From DATFVA01 sp963832715 (GTDB taxonomy: Bacteria > Bacteroidota > Ignavibacteria > Ignavibacteriales > Ignavibacteriaceae): a stretch of 64,000 bases of DNA. Under the pieces are notes generated by a model. It saw only the letters and a program-made list of their open reading frames with translations. It was not told where the DNA came from and did not search any database. The position numbers and the translations under genes are program-made. Of the stretch, positions 29,555-39,292 are shown in pieces. Positions within the stretch are counted from its first letter, which is position 1, and every line of letters begins with the position of its first letter. The DNA lies in assembly GCA_963832715.1 (NCBI GenBank), contig CAWHVB010000006.1:1-64000 (forward strand), given 5' to 3'.

Positions 29555-31045
29555 TTATTCGGCTGCGTGGCAGTCGGTGCAGGTCAGGTCTTTGATATCT
29601 TCACCGAGATCGACGGGGTGTTTGAATGTCAGTCCATCCAGATTTACCCGTGTGGTATCATCAATTGTCTGTGCTATGATTGTATGGCAGAGGTTGCAGT
29701 CTTTCGAAAGCACATTTCCCTTCTCATCATAATGCTCGCCGTCGTGGCATCTGAAACACCCGCTGTAGTACATATGCCCGATATTATTAGGATATTTCTT
29801 CCAGCTTACATTCATCTCAGGGAAATAATTATTCTTATATATATCATCTATCGACCGGATACTCTTTTCGATAGCCGGTTTATCAGCTTGCGGGTAATAA
29901 ACCGAATAGAAATTCTTTACGAATGTACCTATACTATCGAGGGCAGTTTCTTTATCGGTATAAGGTTTTTCAAGAGCTTCAACGGCTGTGCTCTTAATAT
30001 AGGGAAGGGTAGTATCGATACTGTCAATCGACATAAAAACATTAACCATTCTGTTAGGCTGATTATAAATATGCGATGGCCTGTTATGGCAGTCGATACA
30101 ATCCATTTTGCGGAGAAGTCCTTTATCCTCCATCTCCTTCTGATTAAACTTCACATCACCTTTCTTATACACCGTAACTTTACCTGTTTCACGGTTTCTT
30201 GCTTCGACCCAGTTTATAGTTTGTCTTGATGAATCGGCTGCGAGGTAAGTAACCTCATTATCAATATTCATATGCCAGTGGATGCCGGTCTGCTTTGCAA
30301 GTATACTATTACCTCCGCCGATCTTAAGCAGCATAGTAACTTTTGATCTTGTATTATTCTCATCCGACAGGAAGTAGTTGAAATCAACTTTCTTTTCTGC
30401 GAAGAAATTTCTCGGCCAGTGGCACTGCTCGCAGGTTCCCTGTGCAGGACGAAGATTCCAGATCGGGGTAGGTATCGGTCTTGAGTATTTATTAAACAAT
30501 ACGGAATAAACCTGGTAGGAACCGGATATCTTGGATTTAACAAACCAGCCGGCGCCGGAACCTATATGGCACTGGACGCAGCCGACCCTTGAATGCGGTG
30601 AATTTTTATAGGCAGTATACTCAGGGTTCATAACGCTGTGACAGATTGTTCCGCAGAACTGATCAGTCTCTGTATATTCATATGCTTTGAAGCTTCCGAA
30701 CGCCGTAAAGAAAAGAAGTAAAATTGTACCTGTTGAAAATATAATGAATGATCTTCTCTGCCTTGGATCATTCAGATCCATACGGGGAAGACTTTTTTCT
30801 TCAAATGTGCCGGCGTGTTTTCTTTTCCGGGCATTCCAGATACCAATAGCGATGAGAACAAGTCCTATAATCAGGAATGCAGGAAGTATTATAAAAGTTA
30901 CGATACCCGCATAGGCATTAGGCTCGGGTGTAAAAGCTTCAACTACGGTAAGAAAAAGGATAAGCCCGAAGCTAAGAAGTGCAAGTGCAGAGCCGATAAG
31001 TGTAGTTGTGTTATAAAACGTATCGGGGAAGCGTTTGGATTTCAT
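29555..31045 (-). CDS. NapC/NirT-family multiheme cytochrome c, membrane-bound
   Basis: 496 aa with three predicted membrane helices in the first 130 residues (about 15-37, 45-70, 100-120), then a periplasmic domain. Seven heme-binding sites: a CX3CH motif (CGTICH) followed by CVQCH, CEQCH, CIDCH, CFRCH, CNLCH and CTDCH. The region FCGTICHSVMNPEY with SPHSRVGC is typical of NapC/NirT-like quinol dehydrogenases, which take electrons from menaquinol and pass them to periplasmic partners. It is the last gene of the respiratory operon, 21 bases after the cytochrome b gene. The exact acceptor is not evident. Confidence 0.85.
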   Translation of the reverse strand: MKSKRFPDTFYNTTTLIGSALALLSFGLILFLTVVEAFTPEPNAYAGIVTFIILPAFLIIGLVLIAIGIWNARKRKHAGTFEEKSLPRMDLNDPRQRRSFIIFSTGTILLLFFTAFGSFKAYEYTETDQFCGTICHSVMNPEYTAYKNSPHSRVGCVQCHIGSGAGWFVKSKISGSYQVYSVLFNKYSRPIPTPIWNLRPAQGTCEQCHWPRNFFAEKKVDFNYFLSDENNTRSKVTMLLKIGGGNSILAKQTGIHWHMNIDNEVTYLAADSSRQTINWVEARNRETGKVTVYKKGDVKFNQKEMEDKGLLRKMDCIDCHNRPSHIYNQPNRMVNVFMSIDSIDTTLPYIKSTAVEALEKPYTDKETALDSIGTFVKNFYSVYYPQADKPAIEKSIRSIDDIYKNNYFPEMNVSWKKYPNNIGHMYYSGCFRCHDGEHYDEKGNVLSKDCNLCHTIIAQTIDDTTRVNLDGLTFKHPVDLGEDIKDLTCTDCHAAE

Positions 31046-31066
31046 GGTACCTCAATGATTTAAATA

Positions 31067-31918
31067 TTATTTATAGGCGAAGATCATTGCATAAATTATC
31101 CATACAATAATACTAAATCCCGTTGATAAAGCAATCCATCCGAATATTTTGATAGCTCTGATCACGATCGGGGGATAAGGCTCAACCAGGAATTGATTAA
31201 GATTTCCGCTGCTGACCAGCTTACCATATTCATCCGGTCTGTCCAGTTTAAACTCTTCTACGGGCATTCGACCCGAAAATATAACAATATCCATGGGAAA
31301 TTTCTCGGGTCTGAGGTGAGTATTGAAAAAATGTACCGTAAAGATAAAACCGGTGGCAAGGAGAGCTTCATCACTATGAATAATGGTAGCAACATTTATA
31401 AACCATCCGGGCAGGAATCTTGTGAAAAATTCCGGCATCCAGAGGGAGAGTCCTGTAGAACCAATTACGAATATTCCCCAGAATACAGCAAAGTAGTCGA
31501 ACTTCTCCCAGTATGTCCATCTTCCATACTGAGGTCTTTCCCCCATTCCCAAAAACCATTTCATTGAACCTATGAAATCCTGCAGGTCTTTTTTATTAAA
31601 CATTATTCCGTCGGGATTAAAAATCATTTTTATAAATGATCTTGATTCCTTTTTCTTCTGTATAAAAAGATCGGTGAGATGTGTAATAAAAACGCCGAAC
31701 ATAATTACAGCGGCAAACCTGTGGATATAGCCGGCGCTTTCAAAACCGCCGAGCAGATGTGAAAGAAGTTTCGCCCAGCCTGTATAAGAGAACTTCAATG
31801 TCATTCCCGTTAATGCCAGGCTAAGAAAACTTACGATCATAAGTATATGAAGAACACGATTCAGTCTTGTGAATCTTTGATATTGTAATTTTGCGTTTCC
31901 GTTTGTTTTACCGTTCAT
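31067..31918 (-). CDS. Cytochrome b (di-heme, b561/FdnI-like) membrane subunit
   Basis: 283 aa with about four to five membrane helices. Histidines in LNRVLH, HRFAAVIMFGVFITH, IIHSDEA and VHFFNTH are placed as in di-heme b-type quinone-reactive subunits (formate dehydrogenase gamma, HydC and relatives). It overlaps the operon closely: its ATG abuts the stop of the 19-heme gene. The C-terminal half of the 13-heme fusion encoded at 33992 has the same His pattern, so the two are paralogues. It probably links menaquinone to the adjacent periplasmic cytochromes. Confidence 0.85.
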   Translation of the reverse strand: MNGKTNGNAKLQYQRFTRLNRVLHILMIVSFLSLALTGMTLKFSYTGWAKLLSHLLGGFESAGYIHRFAAVIMFGVFITHLTDLFIQKKKESRSFIKMIFNPDGIMFNKKDLQDFIGSMKWFLGMGERPQYGRWTYWEKFDYFAVFWGIFVIGSTGLSLWMPEFFTRFLPGWFINVATIIHSDEALLATGFIFTVHFFNTHLRPEKFPMDIVIFSGRMPVEEFKLDRPDEYGKLVSSGNLNQFLVEPYPPIVIRAIKIFGWIALSTGFSIIVWIIYAMIFAYK

Positions 31919-33925
31919 TTACTCACTCTCAGATTTTTCAATTTTTGTCTCAGGATTTTCGTTCTTCTCGGCTTCCGCCAGTTTCTTTTTTAACTGTTTT
32001 CTATACTGGAGGGACCGCGGCAGCCACAGCAGAGTATGTACTCCGGCAATAAAGAAAGTTCCGATAAGCAGTCCGGTCATTCCCCAGAACGACCAGAAAA
32101 GCCAGGGATACTTCTGTGGATCATGATGTGTTGCATGGGTGAAATACCCGGCAAACTGCCTGGTAGCAGATTCATGACACTTCTGGCAGGTCTTCAGTAC
32201 ATTATCCCGGCTCAGGTGAGATCTCGGATCGGTCACCGGAAGAATATCGTGCGAACCGTGGCAGTCGTAGCACTTAGCTGTTTTAGAATAGCCGAGCTGA
32301 GAAACTTTGCCGTGGTAGGTATCAAAATAAGTTTTAGCGATTTCCTGGTGACAGTTGCCGCAGGTATTCATGATCTCCATTCTGAATCCCGCCAGGTCAG
32401 TTCTTTTAATAGTATGTGCGGTATGGCAAGTATTACATACCGGAAGCTTTTTATCCGTCTTTGTTATGTTAGGTGAGTGGACACTCTTATTAAAACTCTC
32501 TTCGATTCCGAAATGGCATCCGCCGCAGGTTTTTGCAATATTACCCGGATATATGCTCGATGAAGAATCCGTATGAGGCAGTTCTCTGTGTGCAGTGTGA
32601 CAGTCGGTGCAGGTAGCCGTTACAGTAAGTCCGCTCTTCAATAATCCTTTACCGTGGATACTTTCAACATAATTACTTATAATATCCTTTTCAACGCCTG
32701 TATATCTTACAGCAGCTTTTTCGCCATCCCTGTGGCACTTACCACAGAGAGTTGGAATATTCGTCGGGAATGTCTGAGATCTTGAATCTTTTCTTCCAAG
32801 TACTCCGTGAGTACCGTGACATTCGGTACAAGTCGGAGCGTTCGGATCATTCTTAGCGAACAGCTGTCCGTGCATGCTCTGCGAATAATCCTGACCTACA
32901 GACTCATGACATTGTGAACAAACCACCTTATGGGTTATATTATCGCATGGTCTGACGTGAGAAGTATTGACTTCGGAATGGCACTGACTGCAGGCAATCT
33001 GTTTATGCATTGATCCTTTGACCTGGTCGTAATCAACATAGAGCGACCTTCCATCCACTGAGGACTTCAGATCCTTTTTTGCGTGGCAGGTTAAGCAATC
33101 CGAATCAGCCATTCCCTGGTCATAGAAAACTTTTCTTGCTTTATGGGGCTGATGGCAGTCGACGCATGCGGGCAGTACATTAGCTTCTTTCTCCCATAAT
33201 GCACCTTTTATAACTTTCCTGTGTACGAGTTCAATTTCAGTGTGACACTTCGCGCAGGTAGAGGCAATATTTCTTCTAGCAATTGAAGACTTAGGATCGG
33301 TATGAGGGAGAATATCATGAGAAGTATGGCAGGATACGCAGGTAGCAGCAACAGCCAGTCCTTTTTTGAGCAAACCCTCACCGTGCATACTTTCGGAATA
33401 ATTTTCGAGAATATGACTCTCGGGGATATTTCGCTGAAGCTGAACAGGGGATCCTTCCTTATGACAGCTGCCGCATACATAAGGAACGTTAATAGGGGCA
33501 ACTCTGGATTTAGGATTTTTAACAGGGATAATATCGTGTGAGCCGTGGCAGGTCTGGCATGTAGGAGCAAGATTATCGTGCCGGGCTTTTGCTTTACCAT
33601 GAAGGCTGTTATTGTACCGGGACTGAATATCATCGTGGCAGGCATCGCACTTAGCCGGCTGAACATCAGTAGTATGGGGGAACTCAGTTCCCTCCAGGTC
33701 CTGATGGCAGCTTATACATTCGACGTCCGAATGGACCGAGTTTGCCAGTTTTTTTTCATCGACGAACACTGAGAAAGAGTGCCCGTTTTTATGCCCCTTC
33801 AGGGTATTATCTGCATGGCACATAAGGCAGTCGTCATTTGCCTGTGCTTTAAGTACAGAAAGCGATGACAATAAAAAAATTGAAGTAATGAGTAACAGGT
33901 TAGAAATTAATGTTCGATACGACAT
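31919..33925 (-). CDS. 19-heme cytochrome c with C-terminal membrane anchor
   Basis: 668 aa. Signal peptide at 1-28 (ending KAQA); 19 CXXCH motifs between residue about 33 and 590; one membrane helix (about 605-630, FWGMTGLLIGTFF) and a charged cytoplasmic tail. Two blocks of similar layout (GSHDIIPV...SMHGEGLLKKGL and GTHGVLGR...SIHGKGLLKSGL) point to internal duplication. It would hold a long chain of hemes in the periplasm, fixed to the inner membrane beside the cytochrome b. Similar cytochromes serve extracellular or periplasmic electron transfer; the terminal acceptor is unknown. Confidence 0.88.
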   Translation of the reverse strand: MSYRTLISNLLLITSIFLLSSLSVLKAQANDDCLMCHADNTLKGHKNGHSFSVFVDEKKLANSVHSDVECISCHQDLEGTEFPHTTDVQPAKCDACHDDIQSRYNNSLHGKAKARHDNLAPTCQTCHGSHDIIPVKNPKSRVAPINVPYVCGSCHKEGSPVQLQRNIPESHILENYSESMHGEGLLKKGLAVAATCVSCHTSHDILPHTDPKSSIARRNIASTCAKCHTEIELVHRKVIKGALWEKEANVLPACVDCHQPHKARKVFYDQGMADSDCLTCHAKKDLKSSVDGRSLYVDYDQVKGSMHKQIACSQCHSEVNTSHVRPCDNITHKVVCSQCHESVGQDYSQSMHGQLFAKNDPNAPTCTECHGTHGVLGRKDSRSQTFPTNIPTLCGKCHRDGEKAAVRYTGVEKDIISNYVESIHGKGLLKSGLTVTATCTDCHTAHRELPHTDSSSSIYPGNIAKTCGGCHFGIEESFNKSVHSPNITKTDKKLPVCNTCHTAHTIKRTDLAGFRMEIMNTCGNCHQEIAKTYFDTYHGKVSQLGYSKTAKCYDCHGSHDILPVTDPRSHLSRDNVLKTCQKCHESATRQFAGYFTHATHHDPQKYPWLFWSFWGMTGLLIGTFFIAGVHTLLWLPRSLQYRKQLKKKLAEAEKNENPETKIEKSESE

Positions 33926-33991
33926 AGTTTATCCCCGCACATAATCCGGTATAATCATAAAAAGGCATTTTTTAACAGGCCAGAATTTTAA

Positions 33992-36152
33992 TTAAATCTT
34001 TTCAATTTCTTCAGTATTTTCTTCAAGCTTTTCATCTGCAGACTGAGATTCTTTCTTCAGGCGTTCGAGTTCTTTAGGATGTTCCTCAGCCATTTCTTCT
34101 TCAGAGATAGTTCCCTTAAGCCAGGACAGGTTGATAGGGTAGACCTCGGGATTAAAAATTACGAAGTAGAAGTGCCATACGACAATTGCAAGGAAAGCCA
34201 GCCAGGCTTCATAATAATGAATGGTTCTTGCAATATCCCAACCAAGCTTGGTTAACAGACCGATAAAAGTATTATCAAACCACATTATAACACCGGTAAC
34301 CGACATAACTATGGTTCCCCATACGAGGGCCCAGTATTCAGCTTTTTCAACATAGCTGAATCGGTCAAGCATCGGTTTTACCTTTGAAAATCCCAGGTTA
34401 TATTTAGCAATGCCTATAGCATCTTTTGCATCCTGCAGTTTTGGAAGAAGGTCTTTTACAAGCTGTCTTCCGCGTTTGGTCCCGAGTACATAATAAATAT
34501 GATACAGGCTTGCCGCAACCATTATAACAGCCGCTATACGGTGCAGTATGCTGCGGTACTCAAATGCATCGCTGTTCAGATCTCTTATATGAGATACCCA
34601 CCAGGCATCCGGGAATTTAAGCATGAAACCTGTTATAACAAGAGTGAGAAAACTGACGAGCAAAGCAAGATGCTGAATACGTTCATTCACAGTCATTCTC
34701 AGGTAGAGAGCGTGTCCGTGTCTCTCTTCCTTAATCAGTCCTCTCTGCTTCATTTTTTTGATCTTTGCCTTTTTAACAAAGTCGAAGATATTATGCAGAA
34801 GCATGAAGCCGATAGTTGAAACGATAAGGATGATATAAAGAGTTGATATCCAGTAAAGTATAGGTTCATCCTGTTTAGTCATTATTACGTGGATCTTACC
34901 CTTTGCAAAATTCTGATTAGCACCGGGATGGCAGGCGCCGCATGTTTTAGCAAGGTTATTTTTATTTACGAGCGAAGTAGGATCACTTGACGGCTTTATA
35001 TTATGAACACCGTGGCAGCTTGAGCAGTTTGCAACAACAGTAGATCCGCCTTTCAGCGCAAGACCATGATAACTCTCGACATACGTCTTAAATCTTTCAG
35101 TAGGTATGCCGTATTTCTCAGCGAGGCGCACAGAACTATGGCAGGGAGAGCAAACCTGGGATGACACATTCTGATAAGCGACAGGCGACATGGGGTTTGT
35201 ATGTCCGAGAATGTCGTGTTCCCCGTGGCAATCAGTGCAGGACGGCGCATCCGTTACACCTTTCTGCAGGAGAGAAACTCCATGAATACTTTCCCTGTAC
35301 TGTGCGGAAATTTCCGTATGGCATTTACCGCAGGTGAAAGGGATGTTGAATTTATTTATTGATGAACTATCAGATGTAGGTGCTTCAATATCGTGGTGAT
35401 TATGGCAGTTGATGCAGCTGGGTGCATCAGCATTTCCTTCAGAGAGCGCCTTTCCGTGGACACTCTGTTCATAAGCCTTTATAAAACCTGCGGAAGGTGT
35501 TGTTTTGGCCCGGATTTTAGGATCGTCGAGATGACATGACAGGCAGAGTTTCTGCTGGTTTAGTTTTGTTTGAAGGGAGTTTTTACCTTTGTTTACAGAT
35601 ACTATCGAGCTTTGGTGACAGGATATACAATTGGGCGCATCTTCAACACCTTCCGCAAAAGCTTTTGCATGTTCCTGAAAGAACAAATTTATCTTTAGCT
35701 TCCTTATGGCAATTGCCGCAGGACTCTATTAAATTCTTTTTATTCCACTTACCGTCTGGATTTGCAATTGGCGATACATTATGTGTGCCATGGCAATTTT
35801 TACAGGAAACATCCGGAGTTCCACCCATACCGTCAGCTTTAACCATCTGGGGATGAAAAGTATGAATTACCTTTGCATCTTTGTGACAGTTAAGGCAGTT
35901 GACCGGTGTAATATTCTCCTTATGAGGAACTTCCTCCGGATCAAATCCGACGTGACAAGATACGCAGTTTAACTTGCCGTGTACTGAGTGCTGAAAAACA
36001 TTCTGACTAACATATATAGAAACTTCCTTTCCGTTTTTTTCCATTGTCATAGATTCATCGCTATGACACATCAGGCAGTCGTCATTCGATTGTGCATTAA
36101 CATTCACTGCAAAGAATAACGAACAAACAAAAACAAAAAAGAACAACTTCAT
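33992..36152 (-). CDS. 13-heme cytochrome c / cytochrome b fusion, split by a +1 frameshift
   Basis: Reads as 719 aa if one base is skipped at about 35684-35690 (codons GAT AAA TTT, skip G, TTC TTT). The ATG at 36152 gives a signal peptide MKLFFFVFVCSLFF ending VNAQ. Five CXXCH motifs precede the shift and eight follow. Then come a membrane helix and a cytochrome b domain with histidines in ERIQH, LHRIAAV, LYHIYYV, TIHYYEAW and VVWHFYF. It ends in an acidic coiled tail. The layout recalls CbcL-type quinol-cytochrome c oxidoreductases of metal-reducing bacteria, so oxidation of menaquinol by a fused periplasmic heme wire is likely. Without the shift, heme and b domains would be separate and the second part would lack a signal peptide. 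Confidence 0.8.
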
Positions 36153-36251
36153 ATCGGCAACTCCGGAAAAGAACATCTTCATCTCTGTATTACTCAGTTT
36201 TGTTGAACTGCAGCCTGTGCTGCGTATTGGTTAAAATAAATATAAGAACAC

Positions 36252-36596
36252 TCATTTAGCTGATTTCAGTGAATTTAACCAGGCCGCAAGGGTATTCAGA
36301 TTTTCTGCAGAACCCTTGAAAGCTGTCTTATGCAGTTTATCATTCTGCTTTACTTCCTTATTAAGGTACCGGATAATGAAATCAGTATTAAAATTATCAC
36401 CTGTCGCCGAAAGATCAACAGCGTCTTTTTTATTACTTGCTATTCCAACAGTATTGACTGAATGACAGGCTGAACATTTACTTTCTAAAAATATTTTTTG
36501 TCCGGCCGGAACCGCTTCCTGGGCCATTGAGAATGCAAATCCAAATAAAGCAACTATCGCCATCACAAAAAGCAAATAGAACACAATATTTTTCAT
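36252..36596 (-). CDS. Small mono-heme cytochrome c
   Basis: 114 aa with an uncleaved or cleaved N-terminal hydrophobic segment (about 4-25). One heme site, CSACH, sits in SKCSACHSVNTVG. The C-terminal helix (LAAWLNSLK) fits class I cytochrome c. The usual distal Met is not visible; the region where it is expected reads KLHKTAFKGS. First gene of the cytochrome operon, 99 bases before the 13-heme gene. Likely a periplasmic electron carrier. Confidence 0.82.
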   Translation of the reverse strand: MKNIVFYLLFVMAIVALFGFAFSMAQEAVPAGQKIFLESKCSACHSVNTVGIASNKKDAVDLSATGDNFNTDFIIRYLNKEVKQNDKLHKTAFKGSAENLNTLAAWLNSLKSAK

Positions 36597-36644
36597 TATT
36601 TTAATTATCCTTAAATGAGTTTCGTAAATTCAACAGGTGTTATT

Positions 36645-36652
36645 CAAACATA
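36645..36652 (-). promoter_or_regulatory. Candidate -7 promoter element of cytochrome operon
   Basis: On the minus strand TATGTTTG matches the Bacteroidota -7 consensus TAnnTTTG and stands about 50 bases before the first ATG. No clear TTG element at the right distance was found. Confidence 0.35.
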
Positions 36653-36791
36653 ATACCAACAAGTTCAGGGGTAAATAGTTGAAAAAATGAACATATTTTC
36701 CGGATAATTCTCAGTTATGGGAGGGAGAGAAAAACCCCTTCGCAAATTTTAGAATGGAGAAGGCCTACAAATAAGGCGTTAAACTCATATT

Positions 36792-37250
36792 TTATGCTTT
36801 ATTATGAGACGGGGCGCTGATTAAATCATCATAATTGCTTTTCACAATTTCCATAAATCTTTCGGGATTCTTTAACAACCGGAAACCGAATTTTGAATAA
36901 AGATCATGGGCATCTTTAGTTGCAAGCATCCATCTTCTTATAGTTTTAAGCTCAGGATTCTCAAGGATTGCAGTCACAAGCTTTTTTGATAATCCCTTGC
37001 CGCGATGCTCTTCAAGGATAAAGACATCTGCTAAATAAGCAAAGGTAGCGTAATCGCTGACTACCCTGGCAAAACCAACCTGCTTATTATCAAGATATAC
37101 CCCGAAACAAAGAGAGTTATTAATCGATTTTTTCAGGATGCTGAGGGGTCTTCCTTTCGCCCAGTAGGAGAGGGAGAGAAAATTGTAGATGACTTCTATA
37201 TCGAGCAGCGATTTATCGGTACTGATATTAAGACTATTTGTTTCAGTCAA
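36792..37250 (-). CDS. GNAT-family N-acetyltransferase
   Basis: 152 aa. The acetyl-CoA-binding motif is in FILEEHRGKGLSKKLV (R/QxxGxG/A pattern, about residues 77-92) and the end motif is DAHDLYSKFGF. Closest by eye to small GNAT enzymes with a YSxxGF tail. The acceptor substrate cannot be told. It is a single gene between the cytochrome operon and the receiver gene. Confidence 0.85.
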   Translation of the reverse strand: MTETNSLNISTDKSLLDIEVIYNFLSLSYWAKGRPLSILKKSINNSLCFGVYLDNKQVGFARVVSDYATFAYLADVFILEEHRGKGLSKKLVTAILENPELKTIRRWMLATKDAHDLYSKFGFRLLKNPERFMEIVKSNYDDLISAPSHNKA

Positions 37251-37340
37251 TTCAGGTCCTTTAATGAAAATAATATTAATTAAGAAACCTAAATTTATAA
37301 GATTCCGGCTAAATAATTATACTATGCTGCAGGGGTGATT

Positions 37341-37694
37341 TCAGACCATCAGCGAAGCCATCTTCATAGTGACTTCATTCAGATCATAAGGTTTGTAAAA
37401 TATTGAAGTTACATACTTCCTAAGGGAGGGCTCTATATCTTTTATTTTCTTATCATATACATATGTAATGATGACGGGCAGATCCGGCTTCTTTTCATTT
37501 AATTCCATACATAATTCCATAATATGCTTATTAGGAGCATCATCCAGGATAACCAGATCAAAGTCCGAAGATTCAGCAAATGCACCGATTGCCTTGAGGT
37601 TTGTGGTTGCAGTTACCGAATACGATTCCTGAAGGTACATCAGGAGACTGTAACAGAGGTTAAAATCGTGACTATAAAATAAAACGTTCTTCAT
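37341..37694 (-). CDS. Receiver-like single-domain protein
   Basis: 117 aa from the ATG at 37694, chosen because the sequence then begins at the first beta strand (MKNVLFYSHDF); earlier in-frame starts add an unstructured leader. The fold matches a receiver: VILDDAP supplies the acceptor D51 and FYKPYD the conserved Lys. The acidic pair before it is reduced to HD, so phosphorylation may be weak. There is no output domain. It lies downstream of the kinase/sigma-54 regulator pair but separated by 220 bases. Confidence 0.65.
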   Translation of the reverse strand: MKNVLFYSHDFNLCYSLLMYLQESYSVTATTNLKAIGAFAESSDFDLVILDDAPNKHIMELCMELNEKKPDLPVIITYVYDKKIKDIEPSLRKYVTSIFYKPYDLNEVTMKMASLMV

Positions 37695-37915
37695 TCTAAT
37701 TTTCTTATGAATTTTCATTTCCCGAAGCGTTCCGGGTTCGTTTCTACAGGCTATAAACGTGCCAGATGGGTATTTTTGATTAAAAACCCACAATTTATTT
37801 CAATAACGGCAGTTTGAAGGGAGGGATATAAGCAATTACAGGATTAAAATTCCCCTTAATTTCTCGTAAATAAAAAGATGGAGAAAAACGTTTTTCAATT
37901 AATGAGAAAGCCGGA

Positions 37916-39271
37916 TCAGGTTTTAATATCGAGTTCTTTAAGTTTACGGTATAGTGTAGACAATCCTACCTGGAGGTCCTCGGCAGTTTTTTCCTTATTG
38001 AACTTATTTTCTTCAAGGGTTTTCATGATCAGGTCTTTTTCATATCGCCTGATAGCATCGTCCAGCGACATTTTTCCGGAAAGATTAACCGGGGCATCAT
38101 TAGGTTTAAATCCGGCGGGAAGATCTTTTAAGGTTATAAAATCACTCTTACAGAATATAACAGCACGCTCCATTACATTCTCAAGTTCTCTTATCTCACC
38201 TTTCCATTCATAGTTCATCAAAGCGCGAATAGCATCGCTGTCAATTCCTTTTATATTTTTATTCATTTCCTTACGATACTTATCGAGAAAATGATCTGCC
38301 AGCAGGGGAATATCTTCTTCTCTTTCTTTCAAGGCAGGAAGGTTTATTTCTATAACATTCAGCCTGTAAAAAAGATCCTCACGGAATCTTCCTGCAGCTA
38401 TTTCATCTTTTAATATCCTGTTGCTTGAAGCAATAAACCTGACATTAACGGGAAGGGACATAGTAGTACCCACCGGGGTATACTCTTTTTCCTGCAGAGC
38501 CCTGAGAAATTTCACCTGGAGCTGGAGAGGCAATTCACTTATTTCATCAAGGAACAAAGTACCACCCTCGGCAGCTTTCATTAAGCCCTCTTTATCGGAG
38601 ATTGCGCCGGTAAAAGAACCTTTTTTATGTCCGAACAACTCACTTTCTATAAGATTCTCCGAAATTGCACCGCAGTTTATTGCTACAAACGGTTTGCCTT
38701 TTCTCTTGCTCTTAAAGTGGAGTGATCTTGCAACAAGTTCCTTTCCCGTACCGCTCTTACCGGTGATCAACACAGTACTATCGGTATCGGCAACGGTATC
38801 GATCATTTCATAGACTCTTTTAATAGCGTGACTATTACCAATGATATTTTCAAAATCAAAATCTCTCTGTATCTCTTTTCTTAATAAACGGTTTTCGATA
38901 AGCAGATTTCTCATCTCGAGAAGGCGATTTATTTTTATAAGCAGTTCGTCGAATTCAACGGGTTTCAAAATATAATCGCTGGCTCCGCTTCTTAATGCAG
39001 CGATAGCAGTGTCGAGAGAACCGTATGCAGTTACTACAACAACAACAGTATGGATATCGAGCTTTTTTATTTCTTCCAGAAGCTGTATACCTTTCATTTC
39101 AGGCATTTCAAGATCGCTGACTACAAGATCGTAAGATTCTTTCAGGATCATATCATAAGCAACCCTTCCGTTCTCAGCCTCATGGACATTATAACCTTCT
39201 TTTCTTAAGACATAAGAAAGTGATTCCCTTATTATTTCTTCATCATCTACTACAAGTATTCTCTCATTCAT
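37916..39271 (-). CDS. NtrC-family sigma-54 response regulator
   Basis: 451 aa. Receiver 1-120 with D9/D10 and acceptor D53 (VVSDLEMP). AAA+ domain about 140-370 with Walker A GKSGTGKE, a GSFTGA loop (variant of GAFTGA, which contacts sigma-54) and Walker B GGTLFLDEI. A Fis-type helix-turn-helix ends the protein (KTAEDLQVGLSTLYRKL). The kinase gene ends 21 bases upstream, so the two form a two-component pair that activates sigma-54 promoters. Targets are not visible; the respiratory operon nearby is a candidate by position only. Confidence 0.92.
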   Translation of the reverse strand: MNERILVVDDEEIIRESLSYVLRKEGYNVHEAENGRVAYDMILKESYDLVVSDLEMPEMKGIQLLEEIKKLDIHTVVVVVTAYGSLDTAIAALRSGASDYILKPVEFDELLIKINRLLEMRNLLIENRLLRKEIQRDFDFENIIGNSHAIKRVYEMIDTVADTDSTVLITGKSGTGKELVARSLHFKSKRKGKPFVAINCGAISENLIESELFGHKKGSFTGAISDKEGLMKAAEGGTLFLDEISELPLQLQVKFLRALQEKEYTPVGTTMSLPVNVRFIASSNRILKDEIAAGRFREDLFYRLNVIEINLPALKEREEDIPLLADHFLDKYRKEMNKNIKGIDSDAIRALMNYEWKGEIRELENVMERAVIFCKSDFITLKDLPAGFKPNDAPVNLSGKMSLDDAIRRYEKDLIMKTLEENKFNKEKTAEDLQVGLSTLYRKLKELDIKT

Positions 39272-39292
39272 TTTTTGATATTCCTATTGTTT

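Noticed and set aside
29567..30229. Long plus-strand frame opposite the NapC/NirT-like gene
   Set aside because: The minus strand encodes seven ordered heme motifs; the plus frame is a shadow with no recognisable domain.
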